A stretch of 64,000 nucleotides of DNA from SIG459 sp045631645 (GCA_045631645.1 JAZQVC010000020.1:62001-126000); one strand, 5' to 3'. Shown: positions 51,002 through 60,639, counted from the first letter of the stretch. The notes: a model not told the origin generated them from the sequence alone. Program-made: numbers and translations.

Positions 51002-51793
51002 ATGAAAAAGGCATTATTTATCACTGTTTTGCTTCTGGCTTGTTTGGTAGGATGTAGCCGTGTTCCAGAAGCTGAGGTAGAAGAAAACATTCAGATTGAC
51101 TCTTTAGTGGAGATCCCTACTTCAACACCGCAGACACCAATAGAGTGTGAGGCTATCGATGATGAGCTGCTGAACGACCAAAAAGAATCTTCAGTTCAAA
51201 GCGAAACTGTAGAATCAGCGCCAAAAGCCCTTCCGGAGGAAGAGGCCCTACCTTCTCAGGCTGAAGAAATCATGGAGCAGTTACCTGAAGTTGATACCAT
51301 TCCTCAAGGGGACTCCCCTATCTGCAATGTCGAGTCACCGATTGTTGAAAGTCCTGCTCCAACTCCGGAACTAACAAGCACACCACAGTCGGAGCAGCCT
51401 GCAGAGGAGCAAGAGACCATTGACACAGATGAGTTGGAAGCTGAGGTACCTGTTGAAGAGGCAAAAGAAGTAATAGATCCAAATGCAATAGCAGCTTATG
51501 CAAGGTCATATGCTGCTTCCCTTGGATTTGTTATCGATACGTCTCTGGGACAAGGCAATTCGGGATATTATCCTCCGGAATATCGTCCTATCAACACAAT
51601 GCAGGATGGGTACAATGCTGCTGTTGGCCTCGTAGCTGCTACCAAAAATCAGCTTAACAGCAGATTCTCTGCCGAGCATAGTGGTGTTCTGGTAGACGAA
51701 GCATACGGACTTGTCAGAGCCAATTGTCAGGTAATCTTTAGTCATTCAGATCTGGCTGGGGATTGGTATTATATCTACGTTTACTATGGATAA
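51002..51793 (+). CDS. Lipoprotein with acidic Pro/Glu linker
   Basis: 263 residues. The lipoprotein signal ends LACLVGCSR (Cys18). About 150 residues of Glu/Pro/Ser/Thr-rich linker follow, then a C-terminal domain of about 95 residues (DPNAIAAYARSYAASLGF and VRANCQVIFSHSDLAGDWYYIY). That small domain recurs in clostridial mobile elements, but I cannot assign a function. AAGGAGGTG precedes the ATG. It stands just ahead of the pilus genes. Confidence 0.65.
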   Translation: MKKALFITVLLLACLVGCSRVPEAEVEENIQIDSLVEIPTSTPQTPIECEAIDDELLNDQKESSVQSETVESAPKALPEEEALPSQAEEIMEQLPEVDTIPQGDSPICNVESPIVESPAPTPELTSTPQSEQPAEEQETIDTDELEAEVPVEEAKEVIDPNAIAAYARSYAASLGFVIDTSLGQGNSGYYPPEYRPINTMQDGYNAAVGLVAATKNQLNSRFSAEHSGVLVDEAYGLVRANCQVIFSHSDLAGDWYYIYVYYG

Positions 51794-51824
51794 TTAGCTG
51801 CCACATCATAACTTAACATTTCAT

Positions 51825-51851
51825 TGCCCCGTTTATATACGGGGCTTTTTT
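51825..51851 (+). terminator. Terminator before the adhesin gene
   Basis: GCCCCGT and ACGGGGC pair over TTATAT, followed by six T residues, 28 bp before the adhesin start. Confidence 0.8.
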
Positions 51852-51878
51852 ATTTGGAAGGAGGAAATCAAAGAAGCG

Positions 51879-54074
51879 ATGAAATCAAAGCGCATCATAT
51901 CGCCATTTCTGGTATTCATCCTGATGCTCACTATGATCCCCATGATCTATGCTACAGACACAGCAGACACGGCTATTTCGCAGGAGGAATCATACGAGGT
52001 AGAAGAGAATATTACGGAAACGGATACCGAAGGATCAGCACTAGATCCTGCCCTGGTAAGCGCTGGCTTCACTACTGACAGCATAGAGAGCAGTGTTGTC
52101 AATTTGGAAACGGCAAGTACCTTTTCTATGACCAGAGCCGCAACTAAAACCGGTACCCTGCGCAACTGTGACCAGATGAACATGAGACTGAACGGTAGTG
52201 TCGCTCAGGGCTTCCATTTCTTTGACATGGACGGAAAGGCCCCCTGGGAATACTCCAATATGCTCTACTGCCTCGAGCAGTACAAGTCCTTCAGTATTGG
52301 CATCGACCATACTGGCTCAGGTAATCTACCCATTGACGGCACAGCCACGAACCACGGTGAATCTGTCTGGTATGGTCTGAGTGCAGATCAGAGAATCGCT
52401 ATCGGTCTTATTCTTCTGTATGGCGCTCCCACAAAGATTTGGGATTACGAGTGGGGCTTCAACGCTGTAGGTGACTGGAATATGCATAACCCCAACATCG
52501 GATACCGCTTCGCAACTCAGGCTCTCGTTTGGGAAATCACCGGAGGAGCAAGATCTCCCACACCACCCTATACCCGCAACCGCAGCTACTGGTATGACCT
52601 TGCTGTAGGTATGTGCGTGAGCGAGGATGGTACCATCGACTACTTCAAGCAGGCCTATGACCAGATAGTAAACGACCTTCAGCAACACAACACCATTCCC
52701 AGTTTCACCGGGGATTTTGCGGCAACAGCACCCGAAATCGTACTAAGCGGAAACGGCATCACCCTGACAGACAGTAATAGCGTTCTTTCAAAATTCACTT
52801 TTACCAATACAGAGGGAGTCTCCTACACGAAAAATGGAAACGATCTTACGATTGCAGTTTCCGGTGCAGTGCCAACTACAGTACAGAACGCAATTGCCAC
52901 ATTGCCCGATCCCAAGTCCACTCTTTATGAAGTATGGAGTAATGAGTTCGACTACACGAAACAGGCATGTGTAAAAATCGCTGTTCCTGCAAGCGACCCT
53001 GTGCCTGCATACTTCAAGCTGAAGCCCTCCAGTGGTTCGCTGAGCCTTAAGAAGACTACAGAGGACGGTCAGAATCTGTCCGGCTGGAGGTTTGGCATAT
53101 ACTCAGACGCTGAGTGCACAAAACTGCTATCCGGACCTCATACCACGGATGCAGGCGGTAATATTTCTGTTAGTGGACTTATGGTAGGAGATGTCTGGGT
53201 GAGAGAGGAAGGCCATGCAGATGCCGAAATCAACGCCCAGTACAAATGCGACAGTCCTAATCCTCAGAGGGTAACTATCGTTTCAGGACAAAGCGCGTCA
53301 GTAAGCTTCCTCAACAAGCTACGTAAAGGCACAGTTAAGATCATTAAGACTCTTGCAGATCCCAGTCAGGGTACTGTGGAGGGATGGACCTTCGGCTTTT
53401 CTCTAATTACTGAGGAGAACGGTAAGACAGTGTATAAGAACGTAGCCACGGCAACTACAGGCAAAGATGGCATCATCATGCAGGAACTGGAGCCCGGTGA
53501 CTATATCGTCACTGAGGTGCTGGATGAAGGCTCTGCCTGGGAGAGTATTTCCGGTGCATCACAAACCATTCGCGTAGAGGCAGGACAGACTGCGGAGGTC
53601 TCCTTCGTGAATGCGCTGCGCAACGGAAGGATCTGTATTCAGAAGGTAAACACCAGAGGTGAGCCTCTGGAGGGAGTAGAGTTTCTTCTGGAATGGAGCC
53701 AGGACGGAACAAACTGGGCTCCAGTAAGCTCTGGAGGTACCGGCAGCTGCAGCAGTCCCGGTCTTAAAGCCGGTAAGGTTGTTAGCGGCGCAGACGGAGT
53801 TGCAGCCTTTGAAGGGCTGAATCCTAAGCTACTTTACAGACTGACGGAAACGCAAACTCTACCCGGCTATGAGCTTCTGCAGGGTGTGGCCTATGAAGGG
53901 CCTCTTCCTGAGGATGAGTGTTTCATGCTTGGTATTACCGTTGTGAACGCAGAGAGCTTCAAGCTTCCCAGCACCGGCGGAGCCAGCTTCAAGCTCATAC
54001 CCGCAGCTATACTAATAGCTGCTTTCACAGTTTGCGGAGCCTTTTTCGTCCTTAGGAAAAGAGAAATAGAATGA
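51879..54074 (+). CDS. LPxTG-anchored pilus tip/thioester adhesin with SpaA-type repeats
   Basis: 731 residues. Signal peptide about 1-25. A thioester domain is suggested by Cys in LYCLEQYKSF (about residue 129) and Gln in FATQALVWEITGG (about 211), the pair that forms the internal bond reacting with host amines. Three SpaA/CnaB-type beta domains follow, starting GSLSLKKTTEDGQNLSGW (about 387), GTVKIIKTLADPSQG (about 483) and GRICIQKVNTRGEPLEGVEF (about 581). The C-terminus has LPSTGG (about 696), a membrane helix and a basic tail for sortase. GGAGG precedes the ATG. Confidence 0.85.
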   Translation: MKSKRIISPFLVFILMLTMIPMIYATDTADTAISQEESYEVEENITETDTEGSALDPALVSAGFTTDSIESSVVNLETASTFSMTRAATKTGTLRNCDQMNMRLNGSVAQGFHFFDMDGKAPWEYSNMLYCLEQYKSFSIGIDHTGSGNLPIDGTATNHGESVWYGLSADQRIAIGLILLYGAPTKIWDYEWGFNAVGDWNMHNPNIGYRFATQALVWEITGGARSPTPPYTRNRSYWYDLAVGMCVSEDGTIDYFKQAYDQIVNDLQQHNTIPSFTGDFAATAPEIVLSGNGITLTDSNSVLSKFTFTNTEGVSYTKNGNDLTIAVSGAVPTTVQNAIATLPDPKSTLYEVWSNEFDYTKQACVKIAVPASDPVPAYFKLKPSSGSLSLKKTTEDGQNLSGWRFGIYSDAECTKLLSGPHTTDAGGNISVSGLMVGDVWVREEGHADAEINAQYKCDSPNPQRVTIVSGQSASVSFLNKLRKGTVKIIKTLADPSQGTVEGWTFGFSLITEENGKTVYKNVATATTGKDGIIMQELEPGDYIVTEVLDEGSAWESISGASQTIRVEAGQTAEVSFVNALRNGRICIQKVNTRGEPLEGVEFLLEWSQDGTNWAPVSSGGTGSCSSPGLKAGKVVSGADGVAAFEGLNPKLLYRLTETQTLPGYELLQGVAYEGPLPEDECFMLGITVVNAESFKLPSTGGASFKLIPAAILIAAFTVCGAFFVLRKREIE

Positions 54075-54098
54075 CAGTGAATATGCAGATTTATAAGG

Positions 54099-54121
54099 CC
54101 AGGGATCGACCCTGGTTTTTT
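54099..54121 (+). terminator. Short hairpin between adhesin and pilin genes
   Basis: CCAGGG and CCCTGG pair over five bases, followed by TTTTTT. It is short and probably leaky, allowing read-through into the pilin gene. Confidence 0.65.
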
Positions 54122-54170
54122 GATACCCATTTTCAAACAGATAACTAAAAATGAAAGGAAAGAATGCCCA

Positions 54171-56279
54171 ATGAAACGAATGAAGAAAATCCTAACCCTC
54201 TGCCTTGCACTTGTGATGATGCTCAGCTGTATCTCCGCAGTGCATGCAGCTGATGTGGACGATGCCACTATCGACACCACTCGCAGCGGCTCTCTCACTA
54301 TCTACAAGTATGACCTTACCAACGCCGAAAAAGACGGCGTGTGGGACAGCTCCTATGTCTCCACCGGCGTTATGGACCAGAGCGGTGTTGTTGATATCCT
54401 CGGCGGAGCTATCCGCGAAGGCGACACCGACAATGAATCCGACCTTGGCAACGGCAATGTGAGCTACGGCTATGCAATCAAGGGCGTTGAATTCAGCTAC
54501 CTGAAGATTGCAGACATTGTTCAGTTCTCCGAGTCCGCTGTAGATGGACGCAGCGACAACCATGTTGAAGTGCTCTACGCCATCAATAAGATTCAGGGCG
54601 CAGACTTCCTGAGAGTTCTCGGTCTTGAAAACGGCGCTCACCGCTATACCAATGCCGACAGCCTCAACGAATCCATGTACTACTACCAGTCTGATGTCCT
54701 CATTAATGCCCTTGCAGCCGGTCTGGAGGCAAACTCCACCACCGTCAAGAACGCCCTTGAAAAGTATATGGTCAATAATGGCGGCGTCAAGATGAATCCC
54801 ACCGACTCCTACGGCAAGACTCAGCTCTCCAATATGGAGCTCGGCCTCTATCTGGTAGTTGAGACTGCAGTCCCTGAGATGGTCGTATCCACCACTGATC
54901 CCTTCCTCGTATCCGTGCCCATGACCTCCGTTGACGGCACCAACGCAAGCGATGGTGGCACCCGCTGGATCTACGACATTACCCTCTTCCCCAAGAACCT
55001 GACCGGTATTCCCTCTCTTGAGAAGACCCTTCGTGAGAACATAAATGATACTGGCAAGAACGGTGGTTCTCTCACCGATATTACCGATGGCTTCGCCCAC
55101 ACCGGCACCGCATCTGCAGGTGATGTTATTGACTACCAGATCGTTTCCACCCTGCCTTCCATCACCTCTGAGTCCACCTACCTGACCTGCTACACCTTCA
55201 TTGATACTCTGACTCCCGGTCTCAGCTACAACAAGAACGATGTTGTCCTTGAGTTCTTCACCGATGCCAACTGCACCGACCTTGTAACCACTTGGAAGGA
55301 GGTAGACGGATTCTTCACCGTCAGATATTCCTCTGCTGATGACGGAAGCGCTGTTATGACCATCGAGATGACCGAACGCGGACTCTCTGCCATCAATACC
55401 TCCAAGTCCGTCTACACCGGCGCATCCATGGTTAACTCCGGTTACTCCGACTGCACTCTGAGAATCACCTACAAGGCCACTATGGATAGCGACAACTCCG
55501 TGGTATACGGAGACAGCGGCAATCCCAACGAGGTAGTCCTTACCTGGAAACGCTCCAACAACAGCTACTATGACACTCTCATTGACGATGCCCATGTCTA
55601 CACCTATGGCATTGACCTCACCAAGCTCTTCTCCGATGATGCAGGCAAATACGAAAATGTAGAGTTTGTGCTGCACAATGACAGCGACAATTACTTTGTG
55701 AAAGCTGAGCTAAACACTGAGGAGGGTGTATATTATGTGATCGACCATATGGCCGCAGAAGCTGATGCTACCCATTTCATCCCCGTCAAGTCCGGCAACG
55801 CCGATGGCAAGGTCATCATCAAGGGTCTTGAGGATGACACTTACACCATCACCGAGGTCCGCACCGACAACGGCTACACCCTTCTGAAGGAGGACATCAA
55901 GGTAGTGATCTCTCAGGTTGAGACCGCCGCCCTTTGTGACATCTATGCAGATGATGTCCTGGGTCTCATCCAGAATGACCCCCGTTATGCAGAGATCATC
56001 AACGATACCGGCGATCTTAAGAACATGCCCCAGAAGCATCTTGAGCATCATCTCCTGACTGCCTCCGCTACTGTGGATGGTAATGACGTGACTATGTTGG
56101 CCGACAATGGTTCTGTCAATGCTCTGGCTCCTCTCACTGTAGTGAACACCAGAGGCTTTGATCTGCCCTCCACCGGTGACCACGGCACCTGGATGTACAG
56201 CGTGTTCGGCATCTTTGCCATGGCAGCAGCCCTTGGAGGCATTATCCTCTTCGCCCGCAAAAAGAGCACCGAGAAGTAA
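54171..56279 (+). CDS. LPxTG backbone (major) pilin, isopeptide-forming
   Basis: 702 residues. Signal peptide about 1-25. The pilin motif FPKN occurs in YDITLFPKNLTGIP (about residue 275); its Lys is the residue joined to the next subunit. Central D1-D2 domains follow (YQIVSTLPSI; ITYKATMDSDN), then a CnaB domain with the E-box YTITEVRTDNGYTL (about 560) and the sorting signal LPSTGD (about 664) with membrane helix and Lys tail. ATG at 54171 was preferred to 54120, which overlaps the hairpin. Codons are strongly C-ending, as in highly expressed genes here. Confidence 0.88.
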   Translation: MKRMKKILTLCLALVMMLSCISAVHAADVDDATIDTTRSGSLTIYKYDLTNAEKDGVWDSSYVSTGVMDQSGVVDILGGAIREGDTDNESDLGNGNVSYGYAIKGVEFSYLKIADIVQFSESAVDGRSDNHVEVLYAINKIQGADFLRVLGLENGAHRYTNADSLNESMYYYQSDVLINALAAGLEANSTTVKNALEKYMVNNGGVKMNPTDSYGKTQLSNMELGLYLVVETAVPEMVVSTTDPFLVSVPMTSVDGTNASDGGTRWIYDITLFPKNLTGIPSLEKTLRENINDTGKNGGSLTDITDGFAHTGTASAGDVIDYQIVSTLPSITSESTYLTCYTFIDTLTPGLSYNKNDVVLEFFTDANCTDLVTTWKEVDGFFTVRYSSADDGSAVMTIEMTERGLSAINTSKSVYTGASMVNSGYSDCTLRITYKATMDSDNSVVYGDSGNPNEVVLTWKRSNNSYYDTLIDDAHVYTYGIDLTKLFSDDAGKYENVEFVLHNDSDNYFVKAELNTEEGVYYVIDHMAAEADATHFIPVKSGNADGKVIIKGLEDDTYTITEVRTDNGYTLLKEDIKVVISQVETAALCDIYADDVLGLIQNDPRYAEIINDTGDLKNMPQKHLEHHLLTASATVDGNDVTMLADNGSVNALAPLTVVNTRGFDLPSTGDHGTWMYSVFGIFAMAAALGGIILFARKKSTEK

Positions 56280-56302
56280 GAATAACAAAACCCAATAAGA
56301 CA

Positions 56303-56334
56303 AAGGCCGAAGGGGATTGCCCCTTCGGCCTTTT
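56303..56334 (+). terminator. Hairpin between pilin and sortase genes
   Basis: AAGGCCGAAGGGG and CCCCTTCGGCCTT form a 13-bp stem over ATTG, followed by TT only. It is probably a partial terminator or mRNA 3' stabiliser that sets a high pilin to sortase ratio. Confidence 0.75.
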
Positions 56335-56349
56335 GGAAAGGAGGCCCTT

Positions 56350-57219
56350 TTGAAAAAGAAGGTATTGGCCATAACCTGCGCAGCACTTGTGTTTCTGATG
56401 GCCTTGGGTCTGACGCTTTATCCCCTTATAAGCAGCTATGTAAACGAAAAGTACCGTTCGGAGATCCACACGCAGTATGAGGAGGTCATAAAGCAAGCGG
56501 ATGATACTGAGCTTATAGAGGCAAGGGAGGCTGCCCATGTGTATAACAAGTCCATCACTCCCGGAACTGTAGAGGATGACAGCTATAGCCGTGAAGCAAT
56601 TATGGAGGCCTCTGTTGGATACGATGAGCTGCTTAATCTGGCTGAGAACGGCACTATGGGCTATGTGGAGATTCCCCGTATATCTGTTAATCTGCCTATT
56701 TACCACGGTACGGAGTCTGAATCCCTAGAACGCGGCATCGGCCACCTGCTCGGAAGCTCACTGCCTGTAGGCGGAAGAAGCACCCACAGTATTCTGACTG
56801 GGCACAGCGGTATGGCATCCCAGAAGATGTTTACTGATCTTGTGCAGCTGGAGCTTGGAGATAAGTTCTATCTTCATGTTCTTGACGAAACTTTGGCCTA
56901 TGAGGTGGACAGCATCAATACGGTGCTGCCCTACGACACATCTCTCCTTCAGATTTCTCAGGACGAAGATCTATGCACACTTGTTACCTGCACACCATTG
57001 GGGGTGAACACCCATCGACTACTTGTGCGAGGCACACGCATTCCCTATGAAGAAGCAGAGAAGATGGCGGAGGAAGAAGCGTTCGAGGAAGTTCAGGTTT
57101 CCGCGTGGGAGAAGGAATATGTAAGAGGGATAGTCGTGGGCCTTGGTGCTGTGGCTATTGTCGGTATAGTATTTGCTGCAGCGTGGATATATCGGAGGCA
57201 TCGCCATGCAGGTTCTTAA
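56350..57219 (+). CDS. Class C sortase (pilus assembly)
   Basis: 289 residues from TTG at 56350 with AAAGGAGG upstream. An N-terminal helix and lid region precede the catalytic beta barrel: His in LTGHSGM (about 152), Cys in LVTCTPLGVNTHRLLVRG (about 213) with the catalytic Arg. A second helix and basic tail at the C-terminus is typical of class C enzymes, which polymerise pilins. It follows the backbone pilin directly. Confidence 0.9.
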   Translation: MKKKVLAITCAALVFLMALGLTLYPLISSYVNEKYRSEIHTQYEEVIKQADDTELIEAREAAHVYNKSITPGTVEDDSYSREAIMEASVGYDELLNLAENGTMGYVEIPRISVNLPIYHGTESESLERGIGHLLGSSLPVGGRSTHSILTGHSGMASQKMFTDLVQLELGDKFYLHVLDETLAYEVDSINTVLPYDTSLLQISQDEDLCTLVTCTPLGVNTHRLLVRGTRIPYEEAEKMAEEEAFEEVQVSAWEKEYVRGIVVGLGAVAIVGIVFAAAWIYRRHRHAGS

Positions 57220-57958
57220 AGCAATAGGAATCCTGCTTATGGTGACCCTGTTTTTATTCGGCCTCACGGTTCTTGCATATCCCTATCTGTATGGTTTCTG
57301 TGTTGACACTGAACTGAGGCAAGAAGCCCAGTCATTTCTGGACACTCAGCTCATAGAGGATGGCCCAATCACCACTCCCGATGCCTCACCCGAGGAGACT
57401 CCAGCGCTGATTCCGGAAGAGCATAGCGAGCTCTGGCTGGCAATGCGTGAGTACAATGATCGGATTTGGCGTGAGAAGCAGGAGGGTCTTTGTGACCCGT
57501 GGGCCTATGAGCAGCCTTCCTTTGTGTTAGGGGACTATGGTCTTGATAATGAAGTTTTTGGAGTGATTTCCATTCCTACTCTTGAGCTTGAAATGCCTAT
57601 ATACCTCGGGGCAACACAGCGGCACATGACCGATGGAGCAGCACATTTGTCCCAGACAAGCCTGCCCATAGGCGGGGAAAGCACCAACTGCGTGATTGCG
57701 GGTCACAGAGGCTATAATGGCGCTGCCTACTTCCGTTATGTAACGGAGCTGCAGATCGGTGACGAGGTCATTATTACGAACCTATGGGAGACGCTAACCT
57801 ACAAAGTTACCTGGACGCAGATAATTATGCCGAACGATGTGAAAAGCATTTTGATTCAGGAAGGGCGTGACATGATCACGTTGCTGACCTGCCATCCATA
57901 TGCTTCGGGCGGGAAGCAGCGATTTTTGGTCTTTTGCGAAAGAGACACCGAAATATAA
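57206..57958 (+). CDS. Second sortase (class C/D-like)
   Basis: 250 residues from ATG at 57206 with CGGAGG ahead, overlapping the first sortase gene by 14 bp. It has one N-terminal helix; catalytic His in IAGHRGY (about 166), and Cys in LLTCHPYASGGKQRFLVFC (about 227) followed by Arg. There is no C-terminal helix, unlike its neighbour. It may attach the finished pilus to the wall or add the tip adhesin. Confidence 0.87.
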   Translation: MQVLKAIGILLMVTLFLFGLTVLAYPYLYGFCVDTELRQEAQSFLDTQLIEDGPITTPDASPEETPALIPEEHSELWLAMREYNDRIWREKQEGLCDPWAYEQPSFVLGDYGLDNEVFGVISIPTLELEMPIYLGATQRHMTDGAAHLSQTSLPIGGESTNCVIAGHRGYNGAAYFRYVTELQIGDEVIITNLWETLTYKVTWTQIIMPNDVKSILIQEGRDMITLLTCHPYASGGKQRFLVFCERDTEI

Positions 57959-57975
57959 TTCGTGGAGGAGAAAAT

Positions 57976-58227
57976 TTGTTTATTGATATAGATCTTGTCA
58001 GAAAAACGAAGGAACAGTATCCTCCTGGAACAAGGATACAACTGGAGCATATGGGAAATGATCCACGCCCTATTGCCCCTGGAACGCGCGGCACTGTTAG
58101 AATAGTGGACGACATAGGAACTGTGCACTGCGACTTTGATAACGGTAGGCGTCTGGGGCTTATACCGGGAGAAGATTCTTTTCATAAAGTCGCCGAAATA
58201 ACACGCGGTGACAGAAGTGAAAGGTAG
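57976..58227 (+). CDS. DUF4314 protein of conjugative elements
   Basis: 83 residues starting at TTG 57976, with GTGGAGGAG ahead. EQYPPGTRIQLEHMGNDPRP followed by PIAPGTRGTVRIVDDIGTVH is the DUF4314 signature, a small SH3-like beta barrel found almost only on integrative and conjugative elements of Firmicutes. No function is established. Confidence 0.82.
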   Translation: MFIDIDLVRKTKEQYPPGTRIQLEHMGNDPRPIAPGTRGTVRIVDDIGTVHCDFDNGRRLGLIPGEDSFHKVAEITRGDRSER

Positions 58228-58276
58228 CGCTCACACCATCGGTTAGGCATAAAATTAATGATAGGGGTGAAATAAG

Positions 58277-58363
58277 TTGAAACGAGAAATAGTCTTTATT
58301 GACGAGGAAACATTATGTCCCGAAGAATGGGAGGCAACAGACGATGGCGAGGCCGAAGAATAA
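58277..58363 (+). CDS. 28-residue acidic small protein of the mobile element
   Basis: TTG at 58277 with AGGGGTGA upstream opens MKREIVFIDEETLCPEEWEA and ends DDGEAEE at the TAA at 58363. The DEETLCPEEWE segment resembles small proteins seen beside DUF4314 and ardC genes in clostridial elements. It overlaps the ardC start by 20 bp, which suggests translational coupling. Confidence 0.6.
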   Translation: MKREIVFIDEETLCPEEWEATDDGEAEE

Positions 58364-59354
58364 AGAAGAGTATAGAGCTCAGTTAGCAGATGTCTTTGCG
58401 CATGTCCTAGAGGAGCGTGGCCTTGAGTGGCGCAAAGAATGGCGTGGCTCTGGTAGCGACGTTCCATATAACGGCATTACTAAGGCTTGTTACAGAGGCA
58501 GTAATTCTTTTTGGCTGTCTCTTGTGTCTATGATGAAGGGTTACACAGATCCGCGCTGGGTAACAATGATCCAGATTATGGACACTGAAGGCAAGTATCA
58601 TCCCAAACAGAAGTGGCATCTGAAATCCGGGTCTAAGGCTACCTATGTAGAGTACTGGTACCCATATGACCTCAAAAACAAAAAAGCGCTCACATGGGAG
58701 CAGTACAAGCATGAGCTATCGGACGGGAGAACAGATTCCGAATTCAAACTATCCACCAGGTATACGGCAGTCTTTAACGCTTGTGATGTTGAGGGCATGC
58801 CGGAACTCCCTACAGTTGAAGTAAACAGCATATCTCCGGATGAATTAATTGCAAAGCTAAGCAGCAGTATGAATGTCGAAATAATTACTGACGGTGATAA
58901 TCAAGCTTACTATTCCCCATCTCATGATAAGGTCCACCTCCCTGATCCAGGTTTGTTTGTTGATGACTACGCTTTTAACGCCACCGCGCTTCATGAGCTT
59001 TCTCATGCCTCAGGCCATCCTTCCAGACTGAATCGCAATATGGGAGGCTTTTTCGGCAGTGCTGAATATGCCTATGAGGAGTTAGTTGCAGAAATGTGTT
59101 CTTGTTTTATGGGTGTTAATCTAGAAATGCCAGCTTCTTCATCACACATTGATAACCACAAAGCTTATGTGCAGTCATGGATACAAGCCATACGCAACAA
59201 GCCCGAAACATTAATTCACGCAATCAAGGATGCACAATCAGCGGCGTCATACATGGATTGGAAGGCAGGGCTTATTACAGATATTGAGTATGTAAAAGGC
59301 CTTGAGTCTGTATCCGAAAGTCGTACCCGGGCGAAAGATCGAGATGCGCGGTAA
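58344..59354 (+). CDS. ArdC-type antirestriction/ssDNA-binding protein with zincin domain
   Basis: 336 residues from ATG at 58344 with GGGAGG ahead. The N-terminal ArdC domain includes PYNGITKACYRGSNSFWLSL and QIMDTEGKYHPKQKWHLKSG. The C-terminal zincin-like peptidase domain has ALHELSHASGH (HExxH near residue 216) and downstream YAYEELVAEM. ArdC proteins protect incoming plasmid DNA from restriction. It supports the view that this segment is conjugative in origin. Confidence 0.88.
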   Translation: MARPKNKEEYRAQLADVFAHVLEERGLEWRKEWRGSGSDVPYNGITKACYRGSNSFWLSLVSMMKGYTDPRWVTMIQIMDTEGKYHPKQKWHLKSGSKATYVEYWYPYDLKNKKALTWEQYKHELSDGRTDSEFKLSTRYTAVFNACDVEGMPELPTVEVNSISPDELIAKLSSSMNVEIITDGDNQAYYSPSHDKVHLPDPGLFVDDYAFNATALHELSHASGHPSRLNRNMGGFFGSAEYAYEELVAEMCSCFMGVNLEMPASSSHIDNHKAYVQSWIQAIRNKPETLIHAIKDAQSAASYMDWKAGLITDIEYVKGLESVSESRTRAKDRDAR

Positions 59355-59389
59355 ATCCGCACATCTCATAAACGAGCAAATCGTCTGAT

Positions 59390-59693
59390 ATGCATTTTTC
59401 ATCAAGGCTTTTGGTGGAGAACTATATTCTTAATACATTTCAGTCCAATGAGGTCTACGTCTCGAACATAAAGTCAGTACCGTCACAAATGCCGCAGGCA
59501 AGTGTAAAACAGTGGACAGACTTTCTGGTTCTTATATCTTGCTTATTACTGAGGCTGGGTTTTGGGATGCTCCCGACTACCTTATTATAAATCTGAAGGT
59601 GTCGAGATCCAGGAGGAAGAAGCGTCTAAAGCTACGGAGATTCCTGAGACCATCCCCGATACAATGGAAGGACTGGCGGCAAGCGCAGAATGA
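59390..59693 (+). pseudogene. Frameshifted remnant of a mobile-element gene
   Basis: Two adjacent frames read SGSYILLITEAGFWDAPDYL and then, one base over, SEGVEIQEEEASKATEIPET to a stop at 59693. No start or full domain remains. The rest of the 59355-59859 gap holds a terminator and 110 bases with nothing recognised. Confidence 0.45.
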
Positions 59694-59708
59694 TGCAGGG
59701 TGGATGTC

Positions 59709-59747
59709 AAAAGGAGTAAGATTCTTGTTTGAATCTTACTCCTTCTT
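59709..59747 (+). terminator. Hairpin terminator in the gap after ardC
   Basis: AAAGGAGTAAGATTC and GAATCTTACTCCTT pair over TTGTTT, followed by CTTTGTG. Confidence 0.65.
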
Positions 59748-59859
59748 TGTGTACACCCTGACTGCTTGTTGATTCCTTACGGTTATTTGTGAAGCGGGAG
59801 AACGTTGCCTCAGGTTCTGCGAGATGCCATCATCGAACAGATTGTAATACGGTGTCAAG

Positions 59860-60639
59860 TTAATCCTCGCACTCTACGATTACACCCAATTCGAGCAATG
59901 CCATGGAGATCAGCGACAGCAGCGAAAACTCCTGGTCTGTAGCATACTTCCGTTGCTGACCATCGTATACTCCCAGCAAGGTTGGCGCAAGGTTATCAAG
60001 ATCGTACTCATGTATACCAAAGGCTTCCAAACCTTTATCCATTTCTACAACAGCATGGATCAAATGATCTTCCGATTCAATGCTCTCCTCAGAACAATTG
60101 ATACTAATAAGTTCAGGTTTGAGATCTCTTCCAAGCAAGCACGATTTCTGAAATACATCCTCTTGAATACAGGAGAGTAGGTAACTCTCGACCGCAGGAT
60201 AGCTAAGTAGCAGTTGGCCTTGGTTGCCCTTATCATCGCCATATGGATCGGTATACCGTCTCACATATGGCCTACGGAGACCATTGGGCCTGTAGCTTTT
60301 AAAATCTCTGTCATACAAGAAGAAAATTGGACAATCTTCTGGCTTAATATCAAAATCTTCTTTTATCCGACAAAATAGTTCATCGATTAATTCATCCGTC
60401 AATTCTGTTAACTGATTCTTTGGCAAGTTCAGTGCAAATACTCTGGAGTATGGATTGTTACCATACCCAATAAATTCATCACAGCCACGCCGCAATTCCC
60501 GGACTTCGTAATGAAAAATATCTGAAAAGATCCTTTTCAGTAGCCTAAGCTCCGTTCCACCTGTATCCGGTCGACCACCCTCAACAACAAAAATTACATT
60601 GCCTATAGTCTTGGACTTATCAATTTTATATTTCTTCAT
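59860..60639 (-). CDS. TOPRIM-like partner of a defence ATPase
   Basis: 259 residues from ATG at 60639, within the end of the ATPase gene. VIFVVEGGRPDTGGTELRLL near residue 17 supplies a TOPRIM-type Glu, and IFFLYDRDFKS near residue 107 gives the Asp-x-Asp pair. LLSYPAVESYLLSC is a further feature shared with RloB/DUF4435/AbiLii-like nucleases. It is the expected effector nuclease or RNA-cleaving subunit activated by the ATPase. The exact family (PARIS AriB, AbiLii or another) is not settled by reading. Confidence 0.65.
   Translation of the reverse strand: MKKYKIDKSKTIGNVIFVVEGGRPDTGGTELRLLKRIFSDIFHYEVRELRRGCDEFIGYGNNPYSRVFALNLPKNQLTELTDELIDELFCRIKEDFDIKPEDCPIFFLYDRDFKSYRPNGLRRPYVRRYTDPYGDDKGNQGQLLLSYPAVESYLLSCIQEDVFQKSCLLGRDLKPELISINCSEESIESEDHLIHAVVEMDKGLEAFGIHEYDLDNLAPTLLGVYDGQQRKYATDQEFSLLSLISMALLELGVIVECED

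Noticed and set aside
54192..55676. 494-codon minus-strand frame opposite the backbone pilin
   Set aside because: It mirrors the C-ending codons of the pilin gene and has no start signals or recognisable domain.
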